Below the pieces are notes generated by a model. That model worked only from the letters and a program-made list of their open reading frames with translations, was not told the DNA's origin and ran no database searches. 64,000 nucleotides of DNA from Cardiocondyla obscurior (taxonomy: Eukaryota; Arthropoda; Insecta; Hymenoptera; Formicidae), in NCBI RefSeq assembly GCF_019399895.1, contig NC_091874.1:7008501-7072500 (forward strand), read 5' to 3'. The position numbers and the translations under genes are program-made. Below, in pieces: positions 32,725 to 45,020 of the stretch. Every line of letters starts with the position of its first letter. The first letter of the stretch is position 1.

Positions 32725-35700
32725 CTAATGTTCAATGAATAGCTTCAACCCATTTGCGTGAACGCGAATTGTTTTTCTTCCCTTTTTAATTGTATAGTTT
32801 ACTTCGCCGTTTTTTTCTATTATTATGTATGGTCCTACCCATTGCGCGTCGAGTTTCTTTGATCGCCCTCGCCGTACTGATTCGTCGTGTAGTAGTACGG
32901 AGTGCTGTAACCCGAACTCCGTTACAACACGTAACATGACGTAAAGCATTTCGGCATAAGATCTCGTAATAAAATAACATCGAAGGATGCTATATCAGCA
33001 AGCCTCCTTAAGCAATTAAATAATGAGAAATAAAAGAGAGAAACAATTGCGAGAACTTATTGCCGAAATCGCTAAGGTTGCATTCGCCGAACAACCGAAG
33101 TTCGGCATTGCAACCCGATGACGCCAAGGCCCAGCGTCACTATTAAATAACCGCGGACCGTCACGGGCGGGCAGTCACGTCAGAGCCAAAAGAGGAAGAG
33201 TCCGTGTAGTAAAACGATACCGCGTAGTAATTCAAGTTCGGTTGCGTGCCGTGAAAGAGGAGACCTCGCGGAGCCGAAAACGCGTGATAACGCCGGAACG
33301 CGCACCGAACCAACTAAGGGAAAATTAAGGGAAGCGAAGGACTTGTAATGCAGAACCAAATAAAAACTAAGTATTAATTTCTCTATCTAAAACTTTATCG
33401 CCCTTTCCCCACAGATCCCGAAGGACGGACCCCGTGCACCGGCTGCGGTGCAACAGGAGTCTCCGATTTTAAATGATTTAGGGTTTGTTCGTGTGTCGAA
33501 ATTTATTTTTGCTTTTAATTTTTTTTTCTTAGTGTGCTCTCGCGCTAGAAATTTTGATGGCCGTAGTCGTTCCCGGAGCTCTTGTACGTAATCTCCGTAC
33601 GAATATGTTTGCTTCGGTGTGCCTGACACTGCTGTAGGCAGCAAAGCTTGATGGCCATATATTAATTCGAATGGTGTGAAACCCGTGGCTGTGTGTGGCG
33701 TAGTATTATATGTAAACATAGCATACGGTAACCATTCATCTTAGTCTGTTTGTTCTTCGTTTAAATAATGCCTTAGATATACGGCGAGCGTTCTGTGCGA
33801 TCTTTCTAACGCACCATTTGTTTCGGGGTGGTAGGCGGTCGTCTGTATTTTTTCAATCTTTAATAATTTGCAAGTTTGTTTAAACATTTCGCTCGTGAAA
33901 TTTGTCCCCTGATCCGTGAGTAATTTTTTCGGTATCCCATGCTCGAATACGATCTTCGTTATAAATGCTTTTGCCACTGTCAGCGCTTCTTGGTTTGTAA
34001 TTGGAATCGCCTTACTAAATTTCGTCAAGGCGTCTTGAAACGTTAATATATATTTGTTCCCTTCATTTGACACGGGAAGTGGCCCTACAATATCCAGGGC
34101 GCATTTTTCGAAAGGTCGCTTTGGTGTATCCGTAATCGTTAGTGGCATTTTTGTTTGTCTGCTTAATTTATTTTTCTGGCATGTTTCGCATTTTTTAATG
34201 TATCTTTCGACGTCCTTTGTCAATCCATGCCAGTTTTGTTTTAATCGTAGTCGATTTATTGTTCTTGATACTCCCTGGTGTCCTCCCAGTGGAGAATCGT
34301 GATATTCTTTTAAAATTTTATCTTTTTTTTCCGCTGTATATTCTCGTATTTCAACGGTTGTATTTATGCTGACGGTTTTTTCGTGCGGCGGATTTCTACT
34401 GAGCACGTCTGCGTTCGTATTTTTCTTTCCTGCCTTATGTAAAATTTTGTACGTGTATTCTTCTAATTTTAACCGCCATCGGATTAATCGCGACCCTGGA
34501 TCGTTCACATTAAAAAGCCAGGTTAACGGTTTGTGATCCGTAATAATGGTGAATTTGGTTCCGTAAATGTACGGTCTAAAATGTTTGACGGCCCAGACTA
34601 TGGCCAGTAATTCTTTTTCAGTCGTTGTATAATTCTTTCCCTCTTTATTTAATATTCGGCTTGCATAAGAGATCGGCCTGTCTTCTCCGATTTCACCTTG
34701 TGAAAGTATGGCTCCGATTGCTTGGTCGGAGGCATCCGTCGTGATTAAAAATTTTTTCGCAAAACCCGGGTAACTTAATACCGGAGCAGTAGTTAATTTT
34801 TCTTTGAGCATTTCAAATGCTTGCTGCTGCTCTATTTCCCACTTAAATTCTTGACCTTTTCGTGTTAAGTTCGTTAGTGGTTTTGCTATTTTTGAGAAAT
34901 TTGCAATGAATTTTCTATAGTATCCGGACAATCCGATAAAAGACTGAATATCTTTGATTCTTTTGGGAGTCGGGTAATTTCTTACGGCGGATATTTTAGA
35001 AGGGTCGGGGCGTATTCCGTCTTCCGCTATTATATGTCCCAAGTATTAAACTTCTTTTTGTAAGAACTCGCATTTTTCTGGTTGCAATTTCAGGTTGTGT
35101 GTTCTTAGTCTCTTGAAGACTTCTTTTAGCCGCTCATTATGCTCGCGGAGAGTAGGGCCGTAGATTACTATGTCATCAAGGTATACTAGACACTTGATGC
35201 CTTGCAAACCAGATAATACTGCATTCATCAGCCGTTCAAACGTAGCTGGTGCATTTTTTAGCCCGAATGGCATGCGGTTAAATTCGTAATGTCCCAGAGT
35301 CGTCGAGAAGGCGGTTTTATTCCGGTCCTTCTCGTGCATCGGGATCTGATGATATCCCGATGCTAAATCTAATGTAGTGAAATACTTTGCATGTCCTAAT
35401 TGGTCTAGGATGTCTGTGATGTTAGGAATCGGAAATGAGTCTCTAATCGTGATCTCATTTAATTTTCGAAAATCTACTACTATCCGTACTCTGGGATTTC
35501 CATTGGCGTCAGCTTTTTTTGGCACTACCAGAATGGGCGCATTCCATTGACTGGTACTTTCTCGTATTATTTTTTCTTGCAGCATTTTTTGTATTTGATT
35601 ATTTACTTCTGTTTTATGGCGTTCGGGCAGTCTGTATGGTCGACAATTTATCGGTTTCGCCTTCTCGTCCATGAAGATTTTATGCGCTACTGCGTTAGTG

Positions 35701-36539
35701 CATGTCAGAGTATCTCCGTCTAAGTAGAATGTGTCGCAAAAGTTATCGCACATTTGTAACAGTGACTTCTTTTCTTCCTCATTTAAATGTTCGGTGCGTA
35801 AGGTATCTCTCAATCTTTTTTGTCGTGACTGTACGAGCTTTGAGTCACGCGTGCCGCGCAACATGAGTATTTCTTCTGCGTCAGCGTTTGCAAATCTTTT
35901 TATAGCAATTTTCGGCGTGCTAAATGCAACTTCGTTGTCCGAAGTATTTAATATACTTACCGGACAAATATTATTTATGGGCTCTACTAGGCAGCTTCCC
36001 ATAAAGACCCCAGGTTTACATACTTTCGCTTGAATAATTCCGATGTGGTCAGTATCGGTAATGACTCGGCAGATTGTTTCGCTGCGGGGTGGCAGAATGA
36101 TTTGCTCGTACGGCATTAGTCTGAATACGGCGTTATTCATAGTAAGAGTGTCTTTTTTCAGGTCACATACTGTTCCTTGTTTTTCTAAGAAATTTATTCC
36201 TAGTATTCCCTCATAATCTACGGGGAAATTGTCCTTTACAATATGCACTTTATGTACTATCTCTGTTCGACCTAAGTTAATTGTGGCTTTAATTCGCCCA
36301 AGAGTAATTGCTTTATGCCCGGTTACGCCCGTCAATGTTAATTTGTGTTCGTTTAATGGGGTATTTCCTTTTAATTTCCCCACTTTTATTATGGTTATTG
36401 TTGCACCTGAGTCCAGTAAGAAAGTTATTTTCCCTCGCTTTGCTTCCTTTACTGGTAGAGTGATTAATTTTAATCCGCGCGCTTTTTCCTGTGTCATCAT
36501 TTGCGACACTTGATAATTATAGTCACCACTTGTCACCAC
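32725..36539 (-). pseudogene. pol: Errantivirus-like Pol: protease, RT, RNase H, integrase (two stops, one insertion)
   Basis: Protease LLDSGATITII, reverse transcriptase with LDLASGYHQIPM and catalytic LVYLDDIVIYG, RNase H with TTDASDQAIGAIL, and integrase with zinc-binding and Asp-Asp-Glu segments (CALDIVGPLPV, LLTDQGTNFTS, HPETNGALERSHR). All parts are in the same frame; TAA codons interrupt at 35046-35048 and at about 33738-33740. A solo LTR (32903-33455) splits the C-terminal domain between FKIGD and SVLLHDESVRRG. The stop lies at 32725. Confidence 0.92.
32903..33455 (+). mobile_element. Solo LTR of a second errantivirus-like family, inside pol
   Basis: 553 bp, begins TGCTGTAACCCGAACTCCG and ends GGCTGCGGTGCAACA, with GGAG duplicated on both sides (32899-32902 and 33456-33459). 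It is a diverged inverse-orientation relative of the LTR at 53857-54394. Removing it with one GGAG restores the pol frame. Confidence 0.93.
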
Positions 36540-36545
36540 TTACGG

Positions 36546-37192
36546 TACAGTCAATCGACAAATTTTTAAGAGACACAAGCGACATCTACAATAAGTCCGC
36601 CTTAAGTCATGTCCAGAGCCAACTAATTATAACCTGACCCATTAAATTTACTCTAACTACACTCAATTGCACATGAAGACACAAGAAATCGACATTTTGT
36701 GACAACTCCTACTAACAAATCTCATGAACAATTATTAACTATTGAAAATCAACCTTATAACAATGATATATAAATAGAAAACATATAGGAACATGTTTTT
36801 CTATCTTACAGTGGCAACATATGTAAAAATAACAGTTTTATAATAAGACATTTTTTAATATCAATTGTTATAAACAATTAAAATTATATATAAAATATAA
36901 AAACTATGATGGCTATTGATCTTGTCATTAAAAATACAGAAACTTTTGTATATATCATTTTTTCGGTATCTGTAATAGTTTTAGAGATATAAAAATTTCC
37001 TGAATTTGAATCTCTCAGTTTAACTTTTTCTTTTATGAAACAAAGGAACCACAAATTAAATCATACAAAAAATAAAATAAAATATAAAGCAATATAACCA
37101 GTAGAAAAGAACTATATAGCCGTATTCATCTCTCTTTCTGTAGAAACAGAATATATAAAAATAATCACACCAATATTAAATAATGTTATATA
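36546..37192. other. AT-rich spacer, nothing recognised
   Basis: No coding sequence or repeat identified; presumably the breakpoint region of the truncated provirus. Confidence 0.4.
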
Positions 37193-38380
37193 CAGGGTGA
37201 ATTTTAATGGTTGTACCAGCCTTTTACCGTACGAGCTAATTACCGACTGGAACTTTGATTACCGATTTTCTCAATAGATCGCGGCGCTATAGAAATCGAT
37301 CGCGCGTATAAGCAAGTTAAACATATTTATTTAATATAATTATTATTAATAATATTTGTGGCTTTAAAAGTGGACTTCCACACCACCTTTGAGGTGCCAC
37401 TTTTGGCGCGTTAAGTTTTTTTAAAGTGGACTTTCGCCTGTAGCCATATCGTACCACATATCGTCCTATTTCCGACGGAAAAGCTAAACAGATATATTGA
37501 GTCATATTGCGTAAAAGTACATGCGAATAAAAATTTTCATCGGCATGCAATTGTGCGCAACATGTCTGCAATATATCCATTTAAAACTTTATTTAAGTAA
37601 ATGCTCAAAATGAGCCCCCTCCATCCGCTCACAAAATACCGCCCTTTTCAATAATGCGCTACGTACCCGGCGTAGGATCTGCGGACTTATTGCGCGGCAA
37701 GCTCGCACAATCCTGTCTTTCAAATCATCTACGCTTGCAGGTCGCGTAGCGTAAACCTCTTGTTTAACGTGACCCCACAGAAAGAAGTCTAGCGGTGTTA
37801 GGTCTGGTGAACGCGGCGGCTATTCGTGAGGACCATGAAGACCGATTCAACAATTACCAAATTTTCTGTTCAACAAGGCTCTTGTTTTAATGGCCGTATG
37901 CGCAGGATGGCCATCCTGTTGGAACCACATATTTCTACGTGATTCCAAAGGCACATCGTCCAATAAATTTCCAAGATCTCGTCTAAGAAATCTTCGGTAT
38001 TGTTGGCCATCGATCTTCCCATCGATGAAATATGGTCCAACGATGTGGTCCCCAAGAATACCCGCCCAAACATTCACAGACCACCGGACTTGTGAATGCG
38101 CTTGCTGCATCCAATAGGGATTCTCGGTGGCCCAATAATGTAAATTGTGGCGGTTAACCACACCATTATTATGAAAAATACATTCGTCCGAAAACAGAAT
38201 GTATTTTGCAAAATAATAGTTTTCTTCACTTGCATTAAGGAACCATCGACAATACCGCAATCTGCGAACGTCATCGTTAACATGGAGTTCTTGAGTAAGG
38301 CAGATTTCATAGGGATGGAAGTGACTCGATTTTAAAGCTTTACATATCGTCGCCTGACTCACTCCTTGGTTTCGAGCTAC
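37193..38380 (-). mobile_element. Mariner-like element, DD41D, 5' end missing
   Basis: The right-hand terminus (in element sense) CAGGGTGAATTTTAATGG follows TA at 37191-37192. The other terminus is absent: similarity stops at 38380 where the palindrome begins. Confidence 0.8.
37589..38380 (-). pseudogene. DD41D mariner-like transposase, N-terminus missing
   Basis: The frame starts within an HTH (VARNQGVSQATICKAL) and continues with FSDECIFHNNGVVNRHN, WAGILGDHIVGPYF, FQQDGHPAHT and SPDLTPLDFFLWGHVK, ending HFEHLLK. Forty-one residues separate the second and third Asp, as in rosa-like DD41D mariners. Two in-frame stops (TGA, TAG) occupy Trp positions between them. Confidence 0.85.
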
Positions 38381-39133
38381 TTAATTTTTTAACTTTTATT
38401 ATAAATTTTAAAAAATCAGTAAATAAATTAATTATGAAAATTAAGACCTTAGTAAATGAATATTTATATACAGTGTTTATTACATTTCTTAATGAACTTT
38501 AAGACATCAGTAAATGAATACTTATATACAGTGTTCATTACATAGCAATGGAGGATTCCGGATAAAAGCCGCGTTGAGAGACAGCTTTGTACCGACGTTT
38601 CGCAAACATTGCAGTTTGCATCATCAGGGCAGAAGTCCCGATACTGAGCTTGCTTGTGACTTGGTGGTCCTTATATATTTCTTATTTTTCCCTTCCCTCG
38701 TTGTGATTGGGGGGGAGGAGCAGTGTTTATTGACCAATCGTATTGTTTAATTGACCAGCTGATTAATTAAACAATACGATTGGTTAATAAACACTGCCCC
38801 TCCCCCCCCAATCACAACAAGAGAAGGGAAAAATAAGAGGTATATAAGGACTACCAAACCACAAGCAAGCTCAGTATCGGAGCTTCTGCCCTGATGATGC
38901 GAACTGCAATGTTTGCGAAACGTCGGCACAACGCTGTCTCTCAACGCGGCTCTTATCCGGAAACCTCCATCGCTATGTAATGAACACTGTATATAAGTAT
39001 TCATTTACTGATGTCTTAAATTTTATTAAGAAATGTAATGAACACTGTATATAAATATTCATTTACTAAGGTCTTAATTTTCATAATTAATTTATTTACT
39101 GATTTTTTAAAATTTATAATAAAAGTTATGAAA
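38381..39133. repeat. Large palindrome with hairpin motif in each arm
   Basis: Arms of about 370 bp (38381-38757 and 38762-39133) are inverted copies, about 90-95% alike by eye, meeting at an AT-rich centre. Both arms contain CTGATGATGCRAACTGCAAT followed by GTTTGCGAAACGTCGG, in which GCAAAC pairs with GTTTGC in the left copy. The outer parts contain repeated AAGACATCAGTAAATGAAT units and CAGTGTTCATTACAT. The mirror-image open frames at 38514-38750 and 38747-39004 follow from the palindrome and are not evidence of coding. Two more partial AT units follow to 39240. Confidence 0.85.
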
Positions 39134-40051
39134 TTTAAGACATCAGTAAATGAATTAATTATGAAATTTCATAATATGAATTATGAAATTTAAGACATCA
39201 GTAAATGAATATTTATATAAAATGTTTATTACTTTTTATTTACGGACCTAACCTCATCATACTTCCTTAACATTTTAATTACAAATCTATAAGAAATGTC
39301 TATTTTAAATATAATGATTTACAAAGTTTAATAAATATCATAATTTTTTATAATTTATTTACCTTAGTTTTTAGTCCTAAATTCCTTATAATTATATATT
39401 TTATTATTATGAAAAAAAGCATTGTTTTATAAATCAGGAAATAAAGAAAGTGCCGCTTTTGCAAGATTGAATACATCTGTGTCAAATGATTTGCCCTTAC
39501 GCTTGCTTTTTATGCTTTTTTTTCCACCGGTGATGGGATTAATGTTCAGAAAAACTCTAAAAAAATGCATTTAAATAAAATATTAATTAGTAAACCGTCA
39601 CAAGTTATTAAATAAATAATAACAATAATAAATCCAATTGTACACTTTATTACCTTTGAATAAATTCTAAAGTTTTTTCTATTTCTTTAGGATAACAATA
39701 ACCAAATACATAATATGTTAAAAAACATATTTCAAAGTTCCTTGCGAAACGTCGTCGCAAAATATTAATGTGTTTTTTTCGAAGACAACAGTGCATATAG
39801 CATTAGTATCATAAAGTGAGGTTCCTCCGATAATTAAGACAAGATAATTTAAATTTGGAATTGACAACACATTTGTATCTGCTGTGTCTACCTGTAATAA
39901 TATAATATAAACTTTAAATATGTCATACTTTTAATACAGGTATTAAATATAAAAAATATTATTATTTACGCTAGTTATTTTAAATAAAAAGCTTGTATCT
40001 TCTTTAAAATGTTCTACTAGCAACGGAAAAATAACCAGAATTTTTGGTGTG

Positions 40052-40054
40052 TTA
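40052..40054 (+). repeat. Harbinger target-site duplication, left (TTA)
   Basis: TTA here and at 51913-51915 directly flank the inverted repeats; TWA triplets are the known PIF/Harbinger target. Confidence 0.88.
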
Positions 40055-40519
40055 GGCTGCCGTTACATGGAGCGTAACGTGCGTTAAACGTAGCCTGTGT
40101 ATCTGGTAACTTTTAAAATTCGTTGCGCTGTTTTAAGACCCTACTTTTACATGGAGCGTACTTTGTCTATAAAGCGTATGCGGCGGAATTATTACAGCCA
40201 ATAGCTGCTTAGAGTTTCTGTTAGAGAAATGTTAAAGAAATTTTTGACTGGGTCCCATAAAGTTACGCGTGCGCAAAATACGCTCCATGTAAAAGAAGAA
40301 TTCTGTACAGTTGTGTATGTGAACGGAATGTGTGAGCAGTGTTTATTATCTCATTGAAGAGAGCGAACATGGCGAAGTGCTGATAGAAAATTCTTTAAGC
40401 GGTAGCGTTGTCATTCAAGATGAGTAATCTCTTAAATTGCTCTTTGTTATCAACGTTACTGATACAATATTAATTTGGTACATTTTAACAGGTATACGAA
40501 GCGTACTTCAATATCAACA

Positions 40520-41982
40520 ATGGATTCAGTAATATCCAGCACGATATTATTTTTAATATGGAAACGATTGAGAATGTGCAGAAAGGAAATATGTTATAAA
40601 CAAGTTGACAGACGTCAATTAATAATTTTAATAACATTATGGAAGTTATTAAAAAAATAAAAACATTCTCGCAGAACATGGGTACGCCCAATTTTTACAG
40701 TGAGACAAAGATTTTTACAAGGTTCCAGCGATAATCTGGTCAAAGAAATGACATTTAATGATCCTGAAATGTTCTACAATTATTGTAGAATGTATCCAGA
40801 AACCTTTGAGTTATTACTTAGTATTGTTGGACCACACATAGAAAAACAATATTGTATTCGAGATCCAATATCAAGTCGTACTAGGCTTCTAATATGCCTA
40901 CGTTACCTAGCATCTGGTGATAGTATGACTTCGATATCTTATTCTTTTCGAGTCGCAGTATGCACAGTATCAAAAATTATTTCGGAGACGTGCGAAGAAT
41001 TGTGGAACACTTTACAGAAATTAGTTTTTCCTGATGTAAAAGAAGAAAACTGGCTGAAAATTGCAAATAATTTTGCAATAAAGTGGAATTTTTCACACTG
41101 TATAGGTGCGATAGACGGGAAACACGTACAAATTCAAGTGAGTTTAAATATAATATACTTAATATTTATAGTTATTGTATAATATGTAAATAATTTAATT
41201 GTTTTTTATTTCAGTCACCTCCCCACAGTGGCTCAACTTTTTACAACTACAAAGGACATCACAGCATTAATTTATTAGCGGTTTGTGATGCTGATTATTG
41301 TTTTACACTAGTAGATATCGGTGCAGAAGGACGACAGAGCGATGACGGAATCTTTTCAAATTCAATTTTCGGTCAGCGATTTGAAAACAAAGATCTCAAT
41401 TTACCAGAGCCGAAATCAATTGAAATATCTGGTCCAACAATACCATTTGTACTAGTTGCGGATGAAGCATTTGCTCTAACAAATTATATGATGCGGCCAT
41501 ATCCACGAAGCAAACATTTAAACCGTCAAAAAAAGGTATTAAAGACGTGAAAAACAGATATTTTGAACTCTTACATGCATGTATTATTGTATTTTTAAAT
41601 ATTTATGTACTTATTAATATTTATATTTATACAGGTATTCAACTATCGTCTCAGTCGAGCACGGAGAGTAATTGAAAGTGCGTTCGGTATATTGGCAGCA
41701 AAATGGCGAATCTATCGTCGAGCCATAATAGCATCCGTCTCCACAGCAGAGAAAATTATTCAGGCAACTGTTTGCTTACATAACTTTATTATTTTAAACG
41801 AAAACAAATTGTCAAATCACTACAGACGTTATACGCATGTTACTACTGAGGATCAAATTGTAAATGGCGCTTTGCAAGAGAACACTCGTCCATTTGTTTT
41901 AAGGAACAAAGATAATTCTGCTTATCAAATCCGAAATTACTTTGCTACATATTTTGAGAACGCAGGAGCATTGCCCTGGTAA
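40520..41982 (+). pseudogene. PIF/Harbinger transposase, three exons, one frameshift
   Basis: Exons 40520-41137, 41215-41535 and 41635-41982 join in phase 0 with GT-AG introns. The start MDSVISSTILF runs to a poly-A stretch near 40655 where one base is out of register; beyond it HSRRTWVRPIF, the typical N-terminal motif, begins. Catalytic residues: GAIDGKHVQI (Asp), VLVADEAFAL (Asp), RVIESAFGILAAKWR (Glu). SPPHSGSTFYNYKGHHSINL and VCLHNFI are also characteristic of the DDE_Tnp_4 domain. Only the A-run shift disables this copy. Confidence 0.9.
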
Positions 41983-42189
41983 TGGGAAAAAGTATTGCAA
42001 AATGACTTTTAATCGAGTTTTACGTTACTTATGTGAGTATTTTATTAATTTCTTATACATCACTATATTATCACTATATTATCACTGTAATATCACTATG
42101 TTATTATTATTTATAGCAGCGACGCAAACTGAAGAAGCTAGAGCAGAAGCATTAGTTTTGCTAGCGATAAATTATTTCTAATTTAATTA

Positions 42190-42237
42190 TTAAATTATTA
42201 TTATTATTATTATTATTAAATTATTATTATTATTAAT
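42190..42237. repeat. (ATT)n microsatellite
   Basis: About 15 ATT units with two interruptions, immediately before the POLR3A-like fragment. Confidence 0.9.
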
Positions 42238-42238
42238 T

Positions 42239-42603
42239 TACGTTTTATTACGTGACTGGGGTGAGGATGTTGCTATTACAGCCATGTGGCGTTTAACCAG
42301 AATAACAAATTATTTTTATTTTGAGAAAGAAATTTCTCTCGGTATTGGGGATCTTATACCAAGTCAAGGCCTTCTTCAAGCTAAAGAAAAAGCGTTAAAC
42401 ACTCAGTATGAATAATTTCAAGTTTAATATTAACTCTGTTTTAAACAAGTAAGCAATATTTCTAAATTAAAAATCTTTTATTTTAGTTATTCTACATGCA
42501 ACGAGTATATTCAACAAATGGAAAAAGGTCTTCTCGTTTGCCAACCCGGATGTTCAGAAGAAGAAACATTAGAAACGAAAATATTGAACGAACGTTCAAT
42601 AAA
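42239..42603 (+). pseudogene. POLR3A: Captured two-exon fragment of RNA polymerase III largest subunit
   Basis: Exon 42239-42405 encodes YVLLRDWGED, SLGIGDLIPSQGLLQAK; a GTATGA donor starts an intron at 42406 that ends in TTTATTTTAG at 42486; exon 42487-42603 encodes STCNEYIQQMEKG, CQPGCSEEETLE and ILNERSIK and ends at another donor (GTATAA). Joined in phase, the 94 codons are collinear with the conserved region of POLR3A/RPC1 around the GIGD and QPGC motifs. Nothing else of the gene is present. It lies between the convergent Harbinger genes, next to an ATT microsatellite (about 42190-42236). It keeps an intron, so it was copied from DNA and not from mRNA. It is an isolated fragment and cannot make a polymerase subunit. 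Confidence 0.8.
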
Positions 42604-43930
42604 GGTATAATTAAAATATAAACAATAATAAACTTAATACTATATACTTCATAATAATAAATGCAAAACTTTTTACTTAGTACTAGTAGTTACTGCAACT
42701 TTCTAATTTATCCGCAACCAATTTAAAAATATCTATTTCTACCCGCATTCTCTCGAGAAGAGGCAACTTCTGCATCATCTTTCCCAAATGTAACAAGAAA
42801 GTGTGTGGCGGATCAATGGTCTGTGCAGGTGGTAGTACTTCCAGGGCTTTTAAAAGAGCTGCTTCTAACTGCCCTTCACTTTTATTTTCTGAAACATAAT
42901 TATTTGTATAAAATGTATATAATACAATGATCGCTGTAAAAATAATTTTCAAATAATATATTAGACATTTTGTAATGGAATAAATCAGAAAGACTTACTT
43001 TTCGATTCTCGGCTCGGCCATTCGGGTTCATCATCATTTGGCTCGGCTCGGCGGAATCGTTGTAAAAGAATGATAAGTAATGTTTTTGTTAGCGACACGT
43101 ATTTTACTATGTGCAAAACTTTTATTGTATTATATTTAGTAATGTAATAGTAATGTAAATATATTTAGTTAAGTATCTACTTGTATTTTTAACTGGTATT
43201 TTAGATGTCTCATTGATATTTTGTGAAGAACTGCTGCTTGTGGAAATTTCTTGAATAGTTGAACTTAACATTGATTCCTGAAATGATTCCTGAATTGTAA
43301 TACGTGATTGAAAAAGATCTGCATTTTCTTCATGTGGCGTTTCATAATTCACGTTTGTCAAATCTGACAATGAACTCACAGTCCTGAAAGAAAATTTTAT
43401 CATTAACATTTTAACATTACAACAAAGATATAAAAGTTTATATATAAAAAAGAACTTACTGCCGTGTTTCCAAAACATCGCTTAAAAACGCCATCATATC
43501 ATAAAATCTAAATTTCGTTTTTTTTACGTTAACAGCTGCAGAGTCTGACCCACTAGGAATGTAGCTTTTCATCTTTTTGCGTGATTTCAGATAATTGTCC
43601 CTCAAATATTTTCAACGAGCTTTTGCTTCTTCGGGATTAAGAGCTCCTAAAAAATTCAATTATTAAATTAATAATACATTTGTAACATATAAAATATCTA
43701 CACATAATGTGTATTAAATATTTGTACAATACCTCCTAAAAGATTAGAAACTTCTTTCCATAAAGAGTTTTTTCGTAAATTAGTTCTGGTTGCTGCAGGT
43801 AATCTAAAATCGTACAGCGCTTTTCTAGTCTTCACTGCACGAATTAAAAGTTCATCCAAACTATCATTTGCCGGGCTTTCTGTGGCCTTTGCTCCATCTG
43901 TAATTATTAAATATAGATATTCAATTATTA

Positions 43931-44980
43931 TGAAACGACCCGTTTTGTCGCGGACACCGAATATCGCTCTAGCGAGCCGGTCCCGGAGCGCTCGTCGGAA
44001 TGCCAGAATTCGCGTGAGAGGGTCGTTAGATGCACTCGAGATTTGAAAGAAATAATAAACTGAATTTATTAGAAAGAAAGAAATATATACAAGTGAGAAT
44101 TGTCTCGTGACGACGGTCGGATACAATTTACAAAGATCGCTGACGCGGTTGACGGCTACACGTTTACAGTTATTATTCGCGCGATAATACACGGTCGGTC
44201 GCTCACCCCGTCGAGTGAGAGCGACGTCGGCGCAAGCGGCGTGAGTGAGATGAAGCGCGGTGTTTACGCGGATCGTCAACCGAAATTCGTAACGGCGTCG
44301 CGGAACAATTATATGATTAACGCGGAAGGTTTTTGACGGACGAATACGCGAGGTAATGAGGGGTCGAGAAGAGGGTAGTGCCTGTATGGTGTCGATTTAC
44401 CGAGATAACTCGGTCGAGGCGGAGAGATCTCCACCCCGTTGTTCTCGACGGCGCGAGAGTATCGTGAAGGTGCCGTACGGTAGCACGCCTTCCCCTGGGA
44501 CCGAGAATACTCGGTGGAGGCAGAGTGAACTCTACCCCTCGAGCCGGAGACTGCGTAACTACGGTGCGGGCTGATATGAGCACCAGGAGTCCCTGGTCGA
44601 GGCAGAGTGTGCTCTACCCCGTGACAATTTACGCTCGGATCGGAGTCGATGTTCGCTCGGAAGCGAACGGTTAGGAACGGTGTCTTTACCGCTTCGGCGT
44701 CGTCTTTTTATATGAAAAAAAGGTAGGCGCCGGGGTTCGCGGTAGGACGCTTATCGTTTGCGGCGCTATGTTTTTTGTCGCGGCGTGTTTCGGAACGAGG
44801 AGCCGCGGTGCCGTCGGCTCCCTCGCGCGCGGAACTTAGTTGCGGAGCGGCTCGTTCGTTACTTTCGAATGCACTTACGGCACGCCGCGTTTTTATTCTC
44901 CTCGCCTGACGGTTGGTCGGTTCGGCGGCATCGGCGGGTCGTCGGCCGGAAATGATGCACCGTCGGGGTGCATCGTTACA
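43931..44980 (-). repeat. 3' LTR of young Gypsy
   Basis: Minus strand TGTAACGATGCACC...GTCGTTTCA. The polypurine tract GAAGAGGGGGGTGA adjoins at 44981-44994. Confidence 0.96.
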
Positions 44981-45020
44981 TCACCCCCCTCTTCGGATTA
45001 GTGCCTGAATTCGAGGCACT

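Larger units (their letters stand above)
29160..36545 (-). mobile_element. Errantivirus-like Gypsy provirus, 5'-truncated
   Basis: From right to left on the minus strand: pol (36539-32725), env (31474-29681) and 3' LTR (29570-29160). Gag, the leader and 5' LTR are missing to the right of about 36545. Pol has two in-frame stops and a solo LTR; env is open. This is an old insect endogenous retrovirus-like element and is not functional as it stands. Confidence 0.9.

Noticed and set aside
38514..39004. Two similar proteins of about 80 residues on opposite strands
   Set aside because: They are mirror images produced by the palindrome, with no domain and no independent support for coding.
38381..39133. 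Confident hammerhead ribozyme call
   Set aside because: Core words are present but there is an extra base at the stem II junction and no visible stem III, so it is listed only as a candidate in the findings.
42239..42603. Functional RNA polymerase III subunit gene
   Set aside because: Only about 94 codons of a protein of more than a thousand residues are present, enclosed within a transposon.
43931..44980. Several ORFs of 60-190 codons in the Gypsy LTRs
   Set aside because: They occur identically in both LTRs simply because the LTRs are duplicates; GC-rich sequence yields long chance frames. None shows a recognisable domain.
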